Source: Glaesserella sp041814905 (GTDB lineage: Bacteria; Pseudomonadota; Gammaproteobacteria; Enterobacterales; Pasteurellaceae). From it: a stretch of 60,287 nt of DNA. How positions within the stretch are numbered: position 1 is the stretch's first letter; each line of letters begins with the position of its first letter. A program made the position numbers and the translations under genes. The DNA lies in NCBI RefSeq assembly GCF_041814905.1, contig NZ_JBGXYA010000047.1, positions 1 through 60,287 on the forward strand. The letters run 5' to 3'. A model generated the notes under the pieces. The model had not been told where the DNA came from. It was given only the letters and a program-made list of their open reading frames with translations, and did no database searches. Below, piece after piece: positions 1-7,614 of the stretch.

Positions 1-228
1 CCCGATCCGGCGATTTATCGCTACACCTTAGACACCTTAGGCGTTTGTGCCGAACACGCCGTTGCCATAGAAGATTCCTATTATGGTATGATTTCCGCCA
101 AAGGCGCAGGGCTCACCGTTATCGGCTACGAAGAAAAACGCATGATCATCGATCAATCCCCGGCAGATTACATGGGCAAAGACATGTCGGAAATTTTGGC
201 GGTGATTAAACGGCTCCATGCCGAATAA
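1..228 (+). CDS. HAD-superfamily hydrolase, C-terminal part (cut by window edge)
   Basis: The first 75 codons visible are open in frame 1 and end at TAA 226-228; the start lies outside the window. The motif AIEDSYYGMISAKGAG fits the fourth conserved motif of subfamily IA HAD phosphatases (E-D-S-x-x-G-x-x-A-A-x-x-A-G), where the acidic pair helps bind Mg2+. These enzymes are cytosolic phosphatases or phosphomutases on small phosphorylated metabolites. The substrate cannot be named from this fragment; a phosphoglycolate- or beta-phosphoglucomutase-like enzyme is possible. The gene is followed directly by an inverted USS pair. Confidence 0.75.
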   Translation, partial: PDPAIYRYTLDTLGVCAEHAVAIEDSYYGMISAKGAGLTVIGYEEKRMIIDQSPADYMGKDMSEILAVIKRLHAE

Positions 229-274
229 AGTGCGGTCGGATTTTGCAAAGTTTTATGCAAATCGCACCGCTTGT
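227..274. repeat. Inverted USS pair of mixed type after the HAD gene
   Basis: The forward arm carries AAAGTGCGGT (227-236), which is the H. influenzae-type uptake core. It is followed by TTTTGCAAA. The reverse arm carries ACCGCTTGT (266-274), the A. pleuropneumoniae-type core, preceded by ATGCAAAT. It is the only Hin-type core I noticed in the window. The arms can form a hairpin (GTGCG with CGCAC), so the pair may help end transcription of the HAD gene. Confidence 0.6.
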
Positions 275-303
275 CTCCACTATAAATGACTAAGGAGTAA
301 AAA

Positions 304-705
304 ATGAAAGGTCAATGCTTATGCGGTTCAGTGACAATCACTGCACCCGAGAATAAAAACGTTCATGCCTGCCATTGCGGGACTTGTGTCCGTTGGAACG
401 GCAGTCCGTTATTTTCTTTAAGTTATCAACAAAAATTAGATATTTTAGGTGAAGATTTCATCCAATGTTATCAATCTTCCGAATGGGCGGAACGTGCTTT
501 TTGTAAGAAATGCGGCACGCATTTATATTATCATTTATTAGGTACGGATAATTATGAACTGTCCGCCGGTTTATTTAGTGCGGAAAACGAATTTACCTTA
601 GATCAGGAAATTTATATTGATCGGAAACCGTCTTTTTACTATTTAGGCAATGCTGTTCCTAAATTAACGGAGAAAGAATTTTTAGCAACATTAGGCTTAG
701 AATAA
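304..705 (+). CDS. GFA-family (glutathione-dependent formaldehyde-activating-like) zinc protein
   Basis: A 133-residue protein with the zinc-ligand pattern of the GFA/Mss4-like fold: C5-x-C7 near the N-terminus, C23-H-C25-G-T-C28, and C67-x-x-C70-G-T-H. The founding member, Gfa of Paracoccus, was described as speeding formaldehyde-glutathione adduct formation, but most short family members have no proven role. It begins at ATG 304 after the ribosome site AAGGAG and ends 43 bases before guaA, so the two could be co-transcribed. There is no adhC or other formaldehyde gene next to it, so a formaldehyde role is not supported by context. Confidence 0.85.
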   Translation: MKGQCLCGSVTITAPENKNVHACHCGTCVRWNGSPLFSLSYQQKLDILGEDFIQCYQSSEWAERAFCKKCGTHLYYHLLGTDNYELSAGLFSAENEFTLDQEIYIDRKPSFYYLGNAVPKLTEKEFLATLGLE

Positions 706-748
706 GCAATCAACTTTAAGCAAATTCTTACAAAAACAGAGAAACACA

Positions 749-2320
749 ATGAACAACATCCACAACCACAAAATCTTAATCCTTGACTTCGGTTCACAAT
801 ATACCCAACTGATCGCACGTCGTGTGCGTGAAATCGGGGTTTACTGTGAGCTGTGGGCTTGGGACGTGACGGAAGAACAGATCCGTGAATTTAACCCGAC
901 GGGGATTATTCTTTCGGGCGGTCCTGAAAGTACCACCGAAGAAAACAGCCCACGTGCGCCTGAATATGTGTTTAACGCCGGCGTGCCGGTGCTGGGCATT
1001 TGCTACGGTATGCAAACCATGGCGATGCAGCTCGGCGGACTGACCGAACCGTCCAGCCATCGTGAATTCGGCTACGCTTCCGTTGATTTACAAGTGCAAG
1101 ATGCGTTATTTGCAAAATTGAACGATGATCCGACCGCTTGTAGCCCGAAACTCGACGTATGGATGAGCCACGGCGATAAAGTCACTCGATTGCCACACGA
1201 CTTCCAAACCACGGCAGTAACCTCGACTTGCCCGATTGCAGCGATGTCCGACGAACGCCGTCGTTTCTATGGTGTGCAATTCCATCCGGAAGTGACCCAC
1301 ACTAAAAGCGGTTTAGAGCTATTAAAAAACTTTGTGATCGGCATTTGCGGCTGCGCGACCAACTGGACACCGGAGAATATCATTGAAGATGCCGTTGCCC
1401 GCATTAAAGCGCAGGTCGGCGATGACGAAGTGATTTTAGGCCTATCCGGCGGTGTAGATTCCTCCGTCACCGCACTGCTGTTACACCGCGCTATCGGCAA
1501 AAACTTGCACTGCGTCTTCGTGGATAACGGCTTATTACGCTTAAACGAAGGCGATCAAGTGATGGAAATGTTCGGCGATAAATTCGGTTTGAACATCATT
1601 CGAGTGAACGCGGAAAATCGCTTCTTAGACGCACTCAAAGGCATTGATGAACCTGAAGCGAAACGCAAAACCATCGGCAAAGTGTTCGTCGATGTGTTTG
1701 ATGATGAATCGAAAAAACTGACATCAGTAAAATGGTTGGCACAAGGCACGATTTACCCAGATGTAATCGAATCCGCCGCCAGCAAAACAGGCAAAGCACA
1801 CGTTATCAAATCACACCACAACGTCGGTGGCTTACCAGATTATATGAAATTAGGCTTAGTTGAGCCATTACGTGAATTGTTCAAAGACGAAGTGCGTAAA
1901 ATCGGCTTGGCATTAGGCTTACCGGCAGAAATGCTCAACCGCCACCCATTCCCGGGCCCAGGCTTAGGCGTGCGTGTGTTAGGTGAAATCAAAAAAGAAT
2001 ACTGCGATCTATTACGCAAAGCGGACGCCATTTTTATAGAGGAACTCTATAAATCCGGCTGGTATTACAAAGTCAGCCAAGCCTTTACCGTATTCCTACC
2101 AGTCAAATCTGTAGGCGTAATGGGAGACGGACGCAAATACGACTGGGTGGTCAGCCTGCGCGCCGTCGAAACCATCGACTTTATGACCGCACATTGGGCG
2201 CACCTGCCGTACGATTTACTCGGTAAAATCTCCAACCGCATTATCAATGAAGTAGACGGCATTTCCCGAGTGGTGTACGACGTCAGTGGCAAACCGCCGG
2301 CGACGATTGAGTGGGAGTAA
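749..2320 (+). CDS. guaA: GMP synthase (glutamine-hydrolysing)
   Basis: The enzyme converts XMP, ATP and glutamine to GMP, the last step of guanine nucleotide synthesis, in the cytosol. The 523 residues match the usual length (525 in E. coli). The N-terminal class I amidotransferase domain shows the nucleophile in GICYGMQ (C85) and the partner residues in FHPEV (H179, E181). The ATP-pyrophosphatase domain follows with the PP-loop SGGVDSS at about 233-239, and the C-terminal dimerisation domain ends in KPPATIEWE. guaB is not next to it. No PurR-like operator is apparent in the 43-base gap before the start. Confidence 0.98.
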   Translation: MNNIHNHKILILDFGSQYTQLIARRVREIGVYCELWAWDVTEEQIREFNPTGIILSGGPESTTEENSPRAPEYVFNAGVPVLGICYGMQTMAMQLGGLTEPSSHREFGYASVDLQVQDALFAKLNDDPTACSPKLDVWMSHGDKVTRLPHDFQTTAVTSTCPIAAMSDERRRFYGVQFHPEVTHTKSGLELLKNFVIGICGCATNWTPENIIEDAVARIKAQVGDDEVILGLSGGVDSSVTALLLHRAIGKNLHCVFVDNGLLRLNEGDQVMEMFGDKFGLNIIRVNAENRFLDALKGIDEPEAKRKTIGKVFVDVFDDESKKLTSVKWLAQGTIYPDVIESAASKTGKAHVIKSHHNVGGLPDYMKLGLVEPLRELFKDEVRKIGLALGLPAEMLNRHPFPGPGLGVRVLGEIKKEYCDLLRKADAIFIEELYKSGWYYKVSQAFTVFLPVKSVGVMGDGRKYDWVVSLRAVETIDFMTAHWAHLPYDLLGKISNRIINEVDGISRVVYDVSGKPPATIEWE

Positions 2321-2365
2321 ACCCAAATATATTATTCACCATTAAAGTTATCAAAAATCAGCAGC

Positions 2366-2587
2366 AAAAAAGTGAACATGATGTTCACTTAGACCGTTGA
2401 CAAACATCAACAGGAATCAAATAAGTTGTAGGGGCAAATCATATTTGCCCCAAACAATCTAAGGAACATAAGGGCAAATGTAATTTGCCCCTACAATCAC
2501 TTTGTTTATTTGGCATTTTGACAACCCCGCTATTTCAAGAATATCAAGGTTTGTCAGCAATCTGAGTAAACATCATGTTCACTTTTT
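2366..2587. mobile_element. MITE-like element with about 41-bp imperfect terminal inverted repeats
   Basis: The stretch 2366-2407 and the reverse complement of 2547-2587 align over about 41 bases with only a few transitions; both start AAAAAGTGAACATGATGTT and run on to TGACAAAC. A second inverted pair lies inside: 2428-2451 (TGTAGGGGCAAAT then ATTTGCCCC) and 2471-2496 (AGGGCAAATGTAATTTGCCCC then TACAA). The whole 222-bp segment can therefore fold into a long nested hairpin. It carries no credible gene. It fits a miniature inverted-repeat element or the collapsed remains of an insertion sequence. I found no clear target-site duplication and do not recognise the family. Confidence 0.6.
2428..2496. 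repeat. Inner inverted repeat GTAGGGGCAAAT / ATTTGCCCCTAC
   Basis: Two facing units, each itself a small palindrome (GGGGCAAAT..ATTTGCCC), sit in the centre of the 222-bp element. Units of this GTAGGGGC...GCCCCTAC type resemble dispersed extragenic palindromes of other bacteria. Only this pair was seen in the window. Confidence 0.55.
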
Positions 2588-2683
2588 AATTATTTTTTAT
2601 CCGACAGGTACGGATAAACCTTTTAGATACCATTTATTTAATTTTTCTTTAAACTCATATTTGCAAAATAATGCTAGAATCAG

Positions 2684-2692
2684 ACCGCTTGT
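2684..2692 (-). repeat. DNA uptake signal sequence (USS) core
   Basis: Reverse-strand ACAAGCGGT with TTTGCAAA-like bases about 15 nt on its downstream side. It lies just before the ribosome site of the GlsB-type gene. Confidence 0.8.
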
Positions 2693-2710
2693 AAACAAAT
2701 AGGAGGCTGT

Positions 2711-2974
2711 ATGGGATGGATTTCAGCGATTATTGTCGGTGCCGTCATCGGCTGGATTGCCGAAAAAGTCATGAAAAGTGAGATGGGGTTATGTATGAAT
2801 GTCCTCATCGGTATCATCGGTTCTTCATTAGGGCGTTGGTTGTTTGGCGATCTGCTGGATATCGGTTCCGCTCATGCTGCCGGACGTTTTAACGTATCCG
2901 GCTTACTTTTCGGTGTATTGGGCGCTTGTGTACTCATTTTTCTATTACGTCACTTCCGTATCATGAAAAAATAG
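2711..2974 (+). CDS. GlsB/YeaQ/YmgE-family stress-response membrane protein
   Basis: An 87-residue protein with three hydrophobic segments (about 4-20, 27-45, 63-80) and the family pattern GxxIGWIAEKVM...GLCMNVLIGIIGSSLGRWLFG, as in E. coli YeaQ and other transglycosylase-associated proteins. Members are small inner-membrane proteins linked to stress; a biochemical role is not settled. The start at ATG 2711 has a strong ribosome site, AGGAGG, at 2701-2706. The coding region ends 27 bases before the arfA hairpin, which may also stop this transcript since it reads in both directions. Confidence 0.88.
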   Translation: MGWISAIIVGAVIGWIAEKVMKSEMGLCMNVLIGIIGSSLGRWLFGDLLDIGSAHAAGRFNVSGLLFGVLGACVLIFLLRHFRIMKK

Positions 2975-3000
2975 TGCCGGGCATATCCGTGTTTTACCGA

Positions 3001-3216
3001 CTAAAAAGCCCATTTAAAACCATTCGTCAGAACATTTTTAAATGGGCTTTCACTTCTGTCATAACCTTTTCGGTGTTTGGCGTTACGTTGATAACTACCT
3101 TTCCCTTTTCGGTTTCGTTCTACTCGGCTTCTGAATAGCTTATCCGTAACTAATGCTTTTACTGCACTTTCATGAATTTCGCCGCGTTGATGGGCGTAAT
3201 AATTTGATTTAGTCAT
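3001..3216 (-). CDS. arfA: Alternative ribosome-rescue factor ArfA
   Basis: A 71-residue basic protein with the ArfA core: RGEIHESAVKALVTDKLFRSRVERN followed by a lysine/arginine-rich KGKGSYQRNAKHRK. ArfA enters ribosomes stalled on mRNAs lacking a stop codon and recruits release factor RF2, as a back-up to tmRNA. The start at ATG 3214-3216 has the ribosome site AGGAGT. Upstream TTGACT and TGTAAC, 17 bases apart, could be the promoter. The last codons lie inside a perfect 15-bp hairpin with a T-run reaching the stop codon, so most transcripts may end before the stop. That is the known autoregulatory design of arfA: the message is itself non-stop and is destroyed unless tmRNA fails. Confidence 0.92.
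   Translation of the reverse strand: MTKSNYYAHQRGEIHESAVKALVTDKLFRSRVERNRKGKGSYQRNAKHRKGYDRSESPFKNVLTNGFKWAF
3003..3050 (-). terminator. Intrinsic terminator inside the 3' coding end of arfA
   Basis: The arms at 3036-3050 and 3005-3019 are perfect 15-base complements (AAAGCCCATTTAAAA / TTTTAAATGGGCTTT) around a 16-nt loop. On the reverse strand the 3' arm runs into five T and the TAG stop at 3001-3003. Transcription ending in the T-run would give arfA mRNA without a stop codon. Reading rightward the same hairpin lies just after the GlsB-type gene. Confidence 0.85.
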
Positions 3217-3548
3217 TTAAACTCCTATTTTCGTTACATTTTAATTGTCAATTCAAGTCAAAACTTTGCATAGTTTGCCTGAATTAATAGGATTTGTACA
3301 CCTCAAACTAAAATATTTAGCAAAATTAGATATTCGATAAACTATACAAACAGTTGTAAATAAAGGCTAAATACACTTCATACACATAAAAAGCTAAACT
3401 TTAATATATTTTAATTACATTTAATATTATTTGATTGAGTTATGGTTATCAAATACTTAGTATTCGCTCCTTAAACTTATAGTTTATCTTTATTAATTTT
3501 TCTTTTCTATTTTTTATTCTTTGTTATTTCATCGAGAGAAAATCTATT
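3217..3548. other. AT-rich intergenic region, divergent arfA and acyltransferase genes
   Basis: This 332-base gap is visibly richer in A+T than the flanks and has many TTAATATT-like runs. The arfA promoter should lie in its left end. The acyltransferase promoter should lie toward 3430-3530, but no single convincing -35/-10 pair stands out. I see no open reading frame, tRNA or strong hairpin in it. Confidence 0.5.
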
Positions 3549-5393
3549 ATGAGCACCATACGTTACCGTGCCGATATTGACGGTTTAAGGGCTATTGCTG
3601 TTTTATCCGTAATCTTATTTCATATTAATCCTTCTTGGCTACCCAATGGTTTTCTCGGCGTCGATATTTTTTTTGTTCTGTCAGGTTATCTCATCACTAA
3701 AATCATTAATGATGAAATGTGTTCCGGCACATTTTCATTTATCGAATTTTATAAAAGAAGAGCGAAAAGAATTTTGCCTGTATTCGTATTAGTTCTATCT
3801 GCTACCACCATTGCTGCAGCCTTCTTACTACTTAAGCATGATTTTTTTCAGTATTTGAAATCAGCTACTGCATCTCTGTTCTTCGTTGCAAATATTTTTT
3901 TCGCTCGTCGTGGCGATTATTTTGATTCATCTTCATCAGAAAGACCGTTATTGCATATTTGGTCCCTTTCCGTAGAAGAACAATTTTACTTTTTCTTTCC
4001 TATTTTTTTGCTTCTATGCATTAAATATTTCAGAAATAAAGTACCGTTGATGATATCCGTTCTTATTGTGTTAAGTATTCTTTCACAATTTTTACCGGCA
4101 TTCGGAATGGAAAAATATTATCTGTTACAAATCCGCGCTTATGAATTATTAATTGGTGCCTTATTTGTTTTTGTCAAACCTCGCCATACTCAAAAACGAG
4201 TACCACTGATTTTATTTCTTACCCTTATTGCCATCATGTTTCTACCCAAAGATACTTTACCGGCTAATGGATATATCGAACGTTTGGCAATCTGTTTTAT
4301 TACCGGTTTACTGATTTTGTTTGGTTATTATCGAGCTCAAGATAACAGTGATTGGGTCTATCGATTGCTCAGTTCCAAGATGATGGTCAGTATTGGTTTA
4401 ATATCTTATTCGTTGTATTTATGGCATTGGGTCATTTTATCTTTACTGCGTTATGTTTATATGGACAACGTTTTACCGCCCCATATTATTATCACTGCCG
4501 TTATAGCCATGTTCGCTTTAGCTTATGCCTCTTTTCGCTTAGTAGAAAATCCGATACGCAGAATGAAAGGGATAACTAACAAACAATTTGCAGGTGGAAT
4601 GCTCGCTTATTTTTTATTGATCGTTCCTGTCGGCGGACTAATTTACTACACGGATAAAGCTGCGGATGAACAAAGCCATCTGACTTGGGAACTAACGGGG
4701 ATTTGTCATGATACCGTTTTAGATAGCGGCTGTGCGAAGGGAGATACCCGACTCCCCCCCAACATCTTAATTGCCGGAGATTCTCATGCCGGGCAATATA
4801 ATATGTTTATTAACGAAGTCGGTAAAAAAGAAGGTTGGTCTGCCGATCTCATTTCTTCAAACACTTGTGCCGTGGCTATAGGTTTCAGACTTCCGCCGGA
4901 TAATCGCCGAGCTGAACGTTGTAATGCCTACGTACAATATATCGAAAACAATATCAATAAATACCAAACTGTTATGTTCATGGAGCGTTGGATGATTTAT
5001 TTGCAATACAAAGACTTTTTACCTCTTTTCGAACAAACCTTGCAGGATTTGATCAAACAAGGAAAAGAGATTTATGTCTTTAAGGACAACCCTCTTTCGC
5101 ATTATCCGGTATTGAGAAAATACCATTTAGAACAACGAGGTATTTTCATTGATTATCTCACTGAATCTCGTAAGCAAGAGATTGAGAATAATCACAAGGC
5201 CAATGTCATAATTAAACAGATTGTGGATAAATATCCCGAAGTTCATTGGGTGGATCTTTCAGAATTCATTCCGAATGATTTTATGAGTGATAACCTGCCG
5301 GTTTATCGCGATTATGATCATTTTAATCCTTATGGTGCTCAAAAACTGGCATTAGAATTTATTGAACTACAAAGGTTGCTGAAAAAGCAATAA
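3549..5393 (+). CDS. Membrane O-acyltransferase with C-terminal SGNH domain (OafA-like)
   Basis: The 614 residues form two parts. Residues 1 to about 370 are an acyltransferase-3 membrane domain: it opens with YRADIDGLRAIAVLSVILFH (the conserved R/K-x-x-D-x-L-R-x-x-A and F-H), then FFVLSGYLI and about ten hydrophobic segments. Residues from about 400 on are an SGNH-hydrolase-like domain with GDSHAG (about 413) and DHFNPYGA near the end, supplying the Ser and Asp-x-x-His catalytic residues. This architecture acetylates sugars of LPS, capsule or peptidoglycan; H. influenzae OafA is the nearest known type. The acceptor cannot be told. The gene is AT-rich and has a run of seven C at 4754-4760. 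A strong terminator follows. Confidence 0.88.
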   Translation: MSTIRYRADIDGLRAIAVLSVILFHINPSWLPNGFLGVDIFFVLSGYLITKIINDEMCSGTFSFIEFYKRRAKRILPVFVLVLSATTIAAAFLLLKHDFFQYLKSATASLFFVANIFFARRGDYFDSSSSERPLLHIWSLSVEEQFYFFFPIFLLLCIKYFRNKVPLMISVLIVLSILSQFLPAFGMEKYYLLQIRAYELLIGALFVFVKPRHTQKRVPLILFLTLIAIMFLPKDTLPANGYIERLAICFITGLLILFGYYRAQDNSDWVYRLLSSKMMVSIGLISYSLYLWHWVILSLLRYVYMDNVLPPHIIITAVIAMFALAYASFRLVENPIRRMKGITNKQFAGGMLAYFLLIVPVGGLIYYTDKAADEQSHLTWELTGICHDTVLDSGCAKGDTRLPPNILIAGDSHAGQYNMFINEVGKKEGWSADLISSNTCAVAIGFRLPPDNRRAERCNAYVQYIENNINKYQTVMFMERWMIYLQYKDFLPLFEQTLQDLIKQGKEIYVFKDNPLSHYPVLRKYHLEQRGIFIDYLTESRKQEIENNHKANVIIKQIVDKYPEVHWVDLSEFIPNDFMSDNLPVYRDYDHFNPYGAQKLALEFIELQRLLKKQ

Positions 5394-5403
5394 CCCCCGA
5401 TGA

Positions 5404-5436
5404 ACAAACCGCCTGCTTCTCAGGCGGTTTGTTTTT
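5404..5436 (+). terminator. Intrinsic terminator after the acyltransferase gene
   Basis: A perfect 12-bp stem, ACAAACCGCCTG / CAGGCGGTTTGT, with the 5-nt loop CTTCT and a following run of T (5432-5436). Confidence 0.92.
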
Positions 5437-5676
5437 AATGCTTAACCATAAAAAATTTGTATATAAATAACGAAAAACAGTCCTATAAGAACAGTAGAAA
5501 AAACAGTATAATCCGCGTTAATTTCATCGCATTCAGAATAATCAAGATCAAGCGGTGGTTTTTACTTGCAATTTCGCACGACTTAATTATTCACTCCTTA
5601 TGAACTGTTGACAAAATCAACATTCAAAAAAGACGCGTTATGTGAGCAGACATTTTGTAAAAAGAGAGAAATCGTT

Positions 5677-6432
5677 ATGAAAAAAGAAGAAATCGGACAT
5701 CATTTTTTGGCTCGTTTAGGTAAAACACGTTTACGTCCGGGTGGAAAAGTCGCCACAGATTGGCTGATTGCAAACGGTGACTTTAGAAAAGAAAAAAAAG
5801 TATTAGAAGTTGCTTGTAACAATGCTACAACCGCCATTGAAATCGCAAAACAGTTTGGCTGCCAAATTGTCGGAGTGGATATTGATGAAGACGTTTTAGA
5901 AAAAGCCCGCCAAAATATTAAAGACAACCAGGTAGAGGAACTGATACAAGTTCAACGTGCTAACGCAATGAAGCTCCCTTTTGATGATAACAGTTTTGAT
6001 ATTGTTATTAATGAAGCCATGCTGACAATGTTACCGAAAGAAGCCAAAGAAAAAGCGATTCGCGAATATCTGCGCGTACTTAAACCGAACGGTTTTTTAC
6101 TGACTCACGATTTACTGCTTGACTCAGATGAAAACGATGCGGTTCTTGAAAAGTTGCGTGAAGCGATCAATACAACCGTTTCCCCATTATCAAAACAAGA
6201 ATGGAAAGAAACATTCTTAAATAGCGGTTTCCGCAATGTTGAGACATTTACCGGCGAAATGAGTTTACTTTCGCCTAAAGGTCTTATTCATGATGAAGGT
6301 GTACTAGGCGCAATGAAAATCGTCGGGAATGCACTGAAACCGGAAAATCGTGACACATTCAAAAAAATGTTCCAAACCTTAAATGATCCTAATAATAAAT
6401 TAGGTTTCATTGCTGTTTGTAGCCAAAAATAG
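5677..6432 (+). CDS. Class I SAM-dependent methyltransferase
   Basis: A 251-residue protein with the SAM-binding motif I VLEVACNNATTAIEIA (about 39-54 of this start), the acidic motif II in GVDIDE, and a motif near DNSFDIVINEAMLTML. It resembles UbiE/COQ5-like methyltransferases in fold; the substrate is unknown. I chose ATG 5677, 7 bases after GAGAGA, over the in-frame TTG at 5608, whose 23 extra residues (rich in Cys, Lys) look non-coding. A possible -10 box TATAAT is at 5507-5512. A terminator follows directly, so it seems to be a single-gene unit. Confidence 0.82.
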   Translation: MKKEEIGHHFLARLGKTRLRPGGKVATDWLIANGDFRKEKKVLEVACNNATTAIEIAKQFGCQIVGVDIDEDVLEKARQNIKDNQVEELIQVQRANAMKLPFDDNSFDIVINEAMLTMLPKEAKEKAIREYLRVLKPNGFLLTHDLLLDSDENDAVLEKLREAINTTVSPLSKQEWKETFLNSGFRNVETFTGEMSLLSPKGLIHDEGVLGAMKIVGNALKPENRDTFKKMFQTLNDPNNKLGFIAVCSQK

Positions 6433-6446
6433 TCGTCATTTTCTTT

Positions 6447-6482
6447 CCCCCTCTTCGGGTTGTGAAAGAGGGGGTATTTTTA
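6447..6482 (+). terminator. Intrinsic terminator after the methyltransferase gene
   Basis: Stem CCCCCTCTT (6447-6455) with AAGAGGGGG (6466-6474), then TATTTTT. It separates the methyltransferase gene from perM. Confidence 0.88.
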
Positions 6483-6501
6483 ATATTACAGGATAATAAT
6501 A

Positions 6502-7575
6502 ATGTTCGAATTGTTCCAAAACTGGTATAAGCAAAAATTCGGTGATCCGCAAACAGCTGCACTTTTAGCTATTGTATTCGTCGGTTTTGGTATTATTTAT
6601 TTTTTCAGTAGCCTCATCATGCCGCTATTGGTGGCAATTGTTTTCGCTTATTTATTAGAATGGCCGATCCGCTTTCTCAGCTTTAAGCTAAAATTTCCAC
6701 GGATGCTAAGCCTCATTATTGTGCTGGGCGGTTTTATATCACTTTCCATTTTCCTTTTTGTTGTGATGCTACCCATGTTGTGGAATCAGGCAATGACGTT
6801 TTTAAAAGATTTGCCTTCTATGTTCAATTTATTGAATGCTTGGTTAGAAGCATTACCGGAACACTACCCGGAGCTAATCGACTATGCGATGCTCGACTCT
6901 ATTATGTCGACTTTAAAAAGTAAAATTGTCGGTTTTGGCGACCCGTTATTGGCATTCTCTCTTAACTCCTTAGTCAGTTTGGTTGGTTTGGGGGTTTATG
7001 CTTTTTTAGTACCGTTAATGGTGTTTTTTTTGCTCAAAGATAAAACCCTGTTTATTCGCTCGACAGTCAAATTTATGCCGAAAAATCGCCGTCTTGCAAC
7101 CCGTGTTTGGGGAGAAATGCAACAACAAATCGCCAATTATATTCGCGGTAAATTCTTAGAAATTTTAATTGTCGGTATCGCGACCTACATTATTTTCCTG
7201 TTTTTCGATTTACGCTATCCGCTACTACTCTCCGTGGCTGTAGGACTTTCGGTTTTAGTGCCTTATATCGGTGCGGTGTTGGTAACGATTCCGGTTGCTT
7301 TAGTTGCTTTATTCCAATTCGGTTTATCGCCTGATTTCTACTATTTATTGCTCGCCTTTGTTATCAGCCAATTATTAGACGGTAACTTAGTTGTGCCATT
7401 TTTATTCTCTGAAGCAGTCAATTTACATCCTCTCACCATTATTGTCGCAGTAATTATATTTGGCGGACTTTGGGGATTCTGGGGTGTCTTTTTCGCTATC
7501 CCATTAGCAACCTTAGTAAAAGCAGTATGGAATGCTTTACCGTCAACCAACAATGAAGAAGAACTAAACCAATAA
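6502..7575 (+). CDS. perM: AI-2E/PerM-family transporter
   Basis: A 357-residue inner-membrane protein with about seven to eight hydrophobic segments in the layout of the AI-2E transporter family: two to three near the N-terminus, a soluble stretch with FLKDLPSMFNLLNAWLEALPEHYPE, then a C-terminal cluster with DLRYPLLLSVAVGLSVLVPYIG and a final segment IIIFGGLWGFWGVFFAIPLATL. E. coli PerM has about the same length. Family members export peptides or signals, or work as Na+/H+ antiporters; which applies here is not visible. The yvcK-like gene starts 39 bases downstream. Confidence 0.85.
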   Translation: MFELFQNWYKQKFGDPQTAALLAIVFVGFGIIYFFSSLIMPLLVAIVFAYLLEWPIRFLSFKLKFPRMLSLIIVLGGFISLSIFLFVVMLPMLWNQAMTFLKDLPSMFNLLNAWLEALPEHYPELIDYAMLDSIMSTLKSKIVGFGDPLLAFSLNSLVSLVGLGVYAFLVPLMVFFLLKDKTLFIRSTVKFMPKNRRLATRVWGEMQQQIANYIRGKFLEILIVGIATYIIFLFFDLRYPLLLSVAVGLSVLVPYIGAVLVTIPVALVALFQFGLSPDFYYLLLAFVISQLLDGNLVVPFLFSEAVNLHPLTIIVAVIIFGGLWGFWGVFFAIPLATLVKAVWNALPSTNNEEELNQ

Positions 7576-7614
7576 ATTAATGTCACAGCGATAAATTTTC
7601 GGGAAAGATTACCT

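Noticed and set aside
2371..2387. The palindrome GTGAACATGATGTTCAC as a guaA operator or terminator
   Set aside because: It is part of the terminal repeat of the 222-bp element, repeated in near-copy at the other end, and no T-run follows.
2502..2702. 66-residue frame between guaA and the GlsB-type gene
   Set aside because: It runs through the right arm of the MITE-like element and a USS; no ribosome site and no recognisable protein.
5608..5676. TTG-started extension of the methyltransferase
   Set aside because: No ribosome site; the added residues are not like the family, and ATG 5677 is well placed.
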